Source of the DNA: Gilliamella sp. ESL0443
GTDB taxonomy: Bacteria > Pseudomonadota > Gammaproteobacteria > Enterobacterales > Orbaceae
NCBI RefSeq assembly: GCF_019469165.1
Contig: NZ_CP048263.1
Location: 1,550,001-1,614,000, forward strand
DNA: 64,000 nt
Direction: 5' to 3'
Below the pieces are notes generated by a model that saw only the letters and a program-made list of their open reading frames with translations, ran no database searches and was not told the DNA's origin. Positions 60,028 through 64,000 of the stretch are shown piece after piece. The stretch's first letter is position 1; each line of letters starts with the position of its first letter. The position numbers and the translations under genes are program-made.

Positions 60028-60519
60028 TTAATTAATAGCAAAGTTTCGTCTTATTAGTCGTAAGAATAGATAAATCACTATCCATAATACCCCATCAACA
60101 AAACTAGATACTAAAATTAAAGGTGAAATCGTTATGGTATGATAAATACTAACTTGAAACAGAAATACTAATATATTATAACAAAGCGAAACGGCAAAAA
60201 TAATAATTGATTGTTGCCATAAAGCTAAATTACGGATTAACTGGAATTTAAACATTAACAAATAAGCCACGCATGAAAAAATAAATGCGTGAATACCTAA
60301 AAGCGATCCTGAGAATAGATCTAAAATGATACCTAATAAAAATGCCATGCCCATACCAATTCGGTGCGGTAATGCTATTAACCAATAGGCCATAATTAAC
60401 ATTAATAAATGTGGCTTAAACATATTATATTCAGGTGACCACGGTATGATTTGTACACATAAGCCAATTAGCAACGTTAACCAAATAACCAGTATACTAA
60501 TTCGATTATTACCCCTCAT
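60028..60519 (-). CDS. mreD: Rod shape-determining protein MreD
   Basis: MreD is an inner-membrane protein of the elongasome with five or six helices. Its 163 residues are nearly all hydrophobic, with MAYWLIALPHRIGMGMAFLLGIILDLFSGSLLGIHAF (given in part) as the recognisable family core. It overlaps the end of mreC by 11 bases. Confidence 0.93.
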   Translation of the reverse strand: MRGNNRISILVIWLTLLIGLCVQIIPWSPEYNMFKPHLLMLIMAYWLIALPHRIGMGMAFLLGIILDLFSGSLLGIHAFIFSCVAYLLMFKFQLIRNLALWQQSIIIFAVSLCYNILVFLFQVSIYHTITISPLILVSSFVDGVLWIVIYLFLRLIRRNFAIN

Positions 60520-61348
60520 GTTTTACTCCTTGATCGCCCCACAATAACAGTAGATAACGTAAACGTTTTAAATCTGCGGTTGGCGTAGCAGAAATAATGG
60601 GGGTGGAATCACTTATATCAAGCTTTACTGAACTAACGACAGCCACTGGGTACCCTTCTGGGAAGCGACCATCAAGCCCAGAAGTGACTAAAACATCACC
60701 AACTTTGACATCAACATTGTTAGGTAAAAAATCAAGCGTTAAATCGTTACTGCATCCATTACCAACAGCTACCATTGAAATATCATTTCTTAATACTTGT
60801 ACTGGAATTGCATGTTGATAATCACAAACTAAGATCGCTCGGCTTGTTGATTGAGCGGTTTGATAAATTTGTCCAACGATACCTTTTTCATCTACTACCG
60901 GCTGACCTATATATACACCGTCATTTTTACCTTTATTAATTACCACTTGATAAACGTAAGGATCAGTATCAGCTAATAATACTTGAGCAGCCATTTTATG
61001 TTCATCATGTCTTAAAGGTGAACCTAATAGCCCTCTTAGGCGGTCATTTTCATGCTTTAAATGTTCAAGCAATAATAGATTACTTTTTTGTTGCATTAAG
61101 GTTTCTTGCAGTTCTGCATTTTCTTTAATTAGTGTCTCTTGTGTTTTCGACATTTCATACAGCGAATCAAATGATGATTTTGGTGCATTTGAAACATGAT
61201 AAAGTGGCGAAATTAAGGTATCTAAATAATAACGAACCTCTTTAAAAGGACGATAATTGATATCTAGCACTATTAACGTCAAAGCGAGTGCCAGTGATAT
61301 AAATAATTGAACACTCAGAGGCGAACGTTTAGAAAAAAGTAATTTCAT
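60509..61348 (-). CDS. mreC: Rod shape-determining protein MreC
   Basis: MreC links MreB to the periplasmic cell-wall synthases. A membrane helix (about 11-27) is followed by a coiled coil (about 70-105, KENAELQETLMQQKSNLLLLEH, in part). Two beta barrels then carry RLRGLLGSPL, GKNDGVYIGQPVVDEKGIVGQI and GDVLVTSGLDGRFPEGYPVAVV. Its 279 residues are shorter than E. coli's 367; the missing portion is the nonconserved C-terminal tail. A perfect 9-base stem lies between mreB and mreC. Confidence 0.94.
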   Translation of the reverse strand: MKLLFSKRSPLSVQLFISLALALTLIVLDINYRPFKEVRYYLDTLISPLYHVSNAPKSSFDSLYEMSKTQETLIKENAELQETLMQQKSNLLLLEHLKHENDRLRGLLGSPLRHDEHKMAAQVLLADTDPYVYQVVINKGKNDGVYIGQPVVDEKGIVGQIYQTAQSTSRAILVCDYQHAIPVQVLRNDISMVAVGNGCSNDLTLDFLPNNVDVKVGDVLVTSGLDGRFPEGYPVAVVSSVKLDISDSTPIISATPTADLKRLRYLLLLWGDQGVKHEG

Positions 61349-61401
61349 TGTCCAGTATTTACCTGTTATATATCTAGAATTTAACTATTTTAAGATATGA
61401 C

Positions 61402-61422
61402 TCCGCCGACAATGTCGGCGGA
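61402..61422 (-). other. GC-rich perfect palindrome between mreB and mreC
   Basis: CCGCCGACA-A-TGTCGGCGG forms a perfect 9-base inverted repeat in otherwise AT-rich DNA, 36 bases after the mreB stop. On the transcribed minus strand the T-run comes before the stem, so it is not a canonical terminator. It may stabilise mreB mRNA or lower mreCD expression. Confidence 0.6.
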
Positions 61423-61457
61423 AAAAATGAAATATTCGTTACTTGCTAGTAATATTA

Positions 61458-62727
<1,270 letters not shown>

Positions 62728-62766
62728 ATGACAAAATATGATTTACAGTGTATCCTTCCGCGTTAA
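62728..62766 (+). CDS. Candidate 12-residue leader peptide upstream of accB
   Basis: The ORF encodes MTKYDLQCILPR and stops at TAA. AAAGGAG lies 7 bases before its ATG, a much better ribosome site than that of accB itself. It ends 103 bases before accB. It may be a regulatory upstream ORF or an independent small protein. No family is recognised. Confidence 0.5.
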   Translation: MTKYDLQCILPR

Positions 62767-62869
62767 TGTTGAGTTACTATTTTTAGTATCGAATTAAAAG
62801 ATTACTTTTAAGATATTAAAGGTACATTAAAATAATTGTTATTTATATCAAATAAACACGGTGTAATTC

Positions 62870-63325
62870 ATGGATATACGTAAAATTAAAAAGTTAATTG
62901 AATTAGTAGAAGAATCAGGTATTTCTGAGCTTGAAATTTCTGAGGGTGAAGAATCGGTTCGAATTAGTCGGTCGACACCTACCTATACAGCTCCAGTGCA
63001 AAACATTCAAATTCCCCAACCGGTTGCTGTTCCTGCTCCAACAGTCACTGCGGCTACAGTTGAAGCAGAAGTCATCACAGAAACTAATAGTGGCACAACC
63101 ATAAAATCACCAATGGTTGGTACGTTCTATCGAACTCCAAGCCCTGAATCTAAAGCATTTGTTGAAGTCGGTCAATCTGTAAATGTTGGTGATGTGCTTT
63201 GCATTGTTGAAGCAATGAAAATGATGAACCAAATTGAATCAGAAAAAGCAGGGACTATTAAAGCTATCTTAGTTGAAAATGGTCAACCAGTTGAATTCGA
63301 TCAACCACTATTCATTATTGAATAA
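62870..63325 (+). CDS. accB: Biotin carboxyl carrier protein of acetyl-CoA carboxylase
   Basis: AccB carries the biotin that moves carboxyl between AccC and AccAD, the first step of fatty-acid synthesis. [23 protein letters not shown] at the start, a Pro/Ala/Thr-rich linker (about 43-75), and the biotinyl domain with the [10 protein letters not shown] motif (Lys near residue 117) are all present. Its 151 residues compare with 156. accC follows after 40 bases. Confidence 0.97.
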   Translation: MDIRKIKKLIELVEESGISELEISEGEESVRISRSTPTYTAPVQNIQIPQPVAVPAPTVTAATVEAEVITETNSGTTIKSPMVGTFYRTPSPESKAFVEVGQSVNVGDVLCIVEAMKMMNQIESEKAGTIKAILVENGQPVEFDQPLFIIE

Positions 63326-63365
63326 TCAGAATTATTTGTTAACTTAGACGATTAAGAGATTGAAT

Positions 63366-64000
63366 ATGCTTGATAAAATTCTTATTGCTAACCGCGGAGA
63401 AATCGCTCTTCGTATTTTAAGAGCATGTAAAGAACTTGGAATTAAAACTGTCGCTGTTCACTCTTCGGCAGATAAAGACTTAAAACATGTGCTACTTGCA
63501 GACGAAACCGTTTGTATAGGTCCAGCAGCTTCAGCCAAAAGTTATCTTAATATCCCTGCATTAATCTCTGCTGCCGAAGTAACCGGCGCAGCAGCTATTC
63601 ATCCTGGATATGGATTTTTATCAGAAAATGCGGATTTTGCTGAACAAGTTGAACGTTCAGGCTTTATATTTATCGGTCCAAAACCTGATACTATTCGTTT
63701 AATGGGTGATAAAGTTTCAGCCATTGAAGCAATGAAAAAAGCAGGCGTACCTTGTGTTCCTGGTTCTGATGGTCCTCTTGGCAGTAATATGGACCTTAAT
63801 AAGCAAATTGCTAAAAAAATTGGTTATCCAGTTATTATTAAAGCGTCTGGCGGCGGCGGTGGTCGTGGAATGCGTATTGTTCGTGAAGAAAAAGATCTCG
63901 AACAATCAATCAAAATGACTAAACTTGAAGCAAAAACCGCATTTAATAATGATATGGTTTACATGGAAAAATTCCTAGAAAACCCACGCCATATCGAAAT
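63366..64000 (+). CDS. accC: Biotin carboxylase, 3' truncated by window end
   Basis: AccC carboxylates the biotin of AccB with ATP and bicarbonate. The visible 211 codons begin [26 protein letters not shown], then [35 protein letters not shown], and the ATP-grasp glycine loop [15 protein letters not shown]. The frame is open to the right edge; about 235 more residues should follow. AAGAG lies before the ATG. It is in an operon with accB. Confidence 0.97.
   Translation, partial: MLDKILIANRGEIALRILRACKELGIKTVAVHSSADKDLKHVLLADETVCIGPAASAKSYLNIPALISAAEVTGAAAIHPGYGFLSENADFAEQVERSGFIFIGPKPDTIRLMGDKVSAIEAMKKAGVPCVPGSDGPLGSNMDLNKQIAKKIGYPVIIKASGGGGGRGMRIVREEKDLEQSIKMTKLEAKTAFNNDMVYMEKFLENPRHIE

Overview
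The window is an AT-rich gammaproteobacterial chromosome segment. Gene order and protein sequences resemble enterics (rpoE-rseA-rseB-lepA-lepB-rnc-era, rpsO-pnp-nlpI-deaD, mreBCD-rng-tldD, yfcA-aroC-prmB, proQ-prc). The low G+C, the aryl-polyene genes and the arabinose and galactoside loci fit an Orbaceae member such as Gilliamella, an insect-gut symbiont. That assignment is inference from sequence character and was not tested by a search.

Layout. 1-2383: the end of an aryl-polyene (APE) lipid gene cluster. 2411-2543: a long inverted repeat and a terminator. 2554-5462: purD and purH. 5580-12180: an arabinose locus, araC divergent from araB-araA-araE-araD, with two AraC half-sites 21 bp apart. 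12262-18972: the rpoE to era block, without rseC and headed by a clear sigma-E promoter. 19173-25201: cyaA, a Nudix hydrolase, a three-repeat YdgH-like protein and a secreted lectin-like protein. 25317-25868: five tRNA genes (Met, Leu, Gln, Leu, Gln). 25986-27686: cca (lacking its HD centre) and ygiM. 27799-34666: a galactoside island (alpha-galactosidase, GalR-like regulator, LacZ) with four matching LacI-type operators. 34719-40462: recB without recC or recD neighbours, sixA, yfcZ and an MFS pump. 40492-46183: deaD, nlpI, pnp with a structured leader, and rpsO. 46330-47253: a LysR regulator. 47571-48210: an 11-repeat type I-E-like CRISPR array without cas genes, transcribed leftwards from a leader on its right. 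48523-51487: yfcA, aroC, prmB and tRNA-Ser. 51556-54293: a 29-residue YnhF-like membrane peptide, prc and proQ. 54358-55174: a divergent pair resembling the phage Mu repressor and Ner switch. 55384-57002: a BamE-like lipoprotein, the RNase P RNA and a DedA protein. 57033-62501: tldD, rng and mreDCB. 62728-63999: a 12-codon leader ORF, accB and the start of accC.

Links. CyaA makes the cAMP that usually gates sugar operons such as ara and lac. RNase III (rnc) is the known processing enzyme of pnp leaders such as the one seen here. NlpI and Prc are partners in cell-wall hydrolase turnover. MreBCD and RseAB act in envelope shape and stress. The most unusual items are the stand-alone CRISPR array with an AT-rich but still paired repeat stem and an E. 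coli-like leader, the Mu-type switch without a phage, the secreted protein carrying what looks like the tip domain of inverse autotransporters, and the HD-less CCA enzyme.
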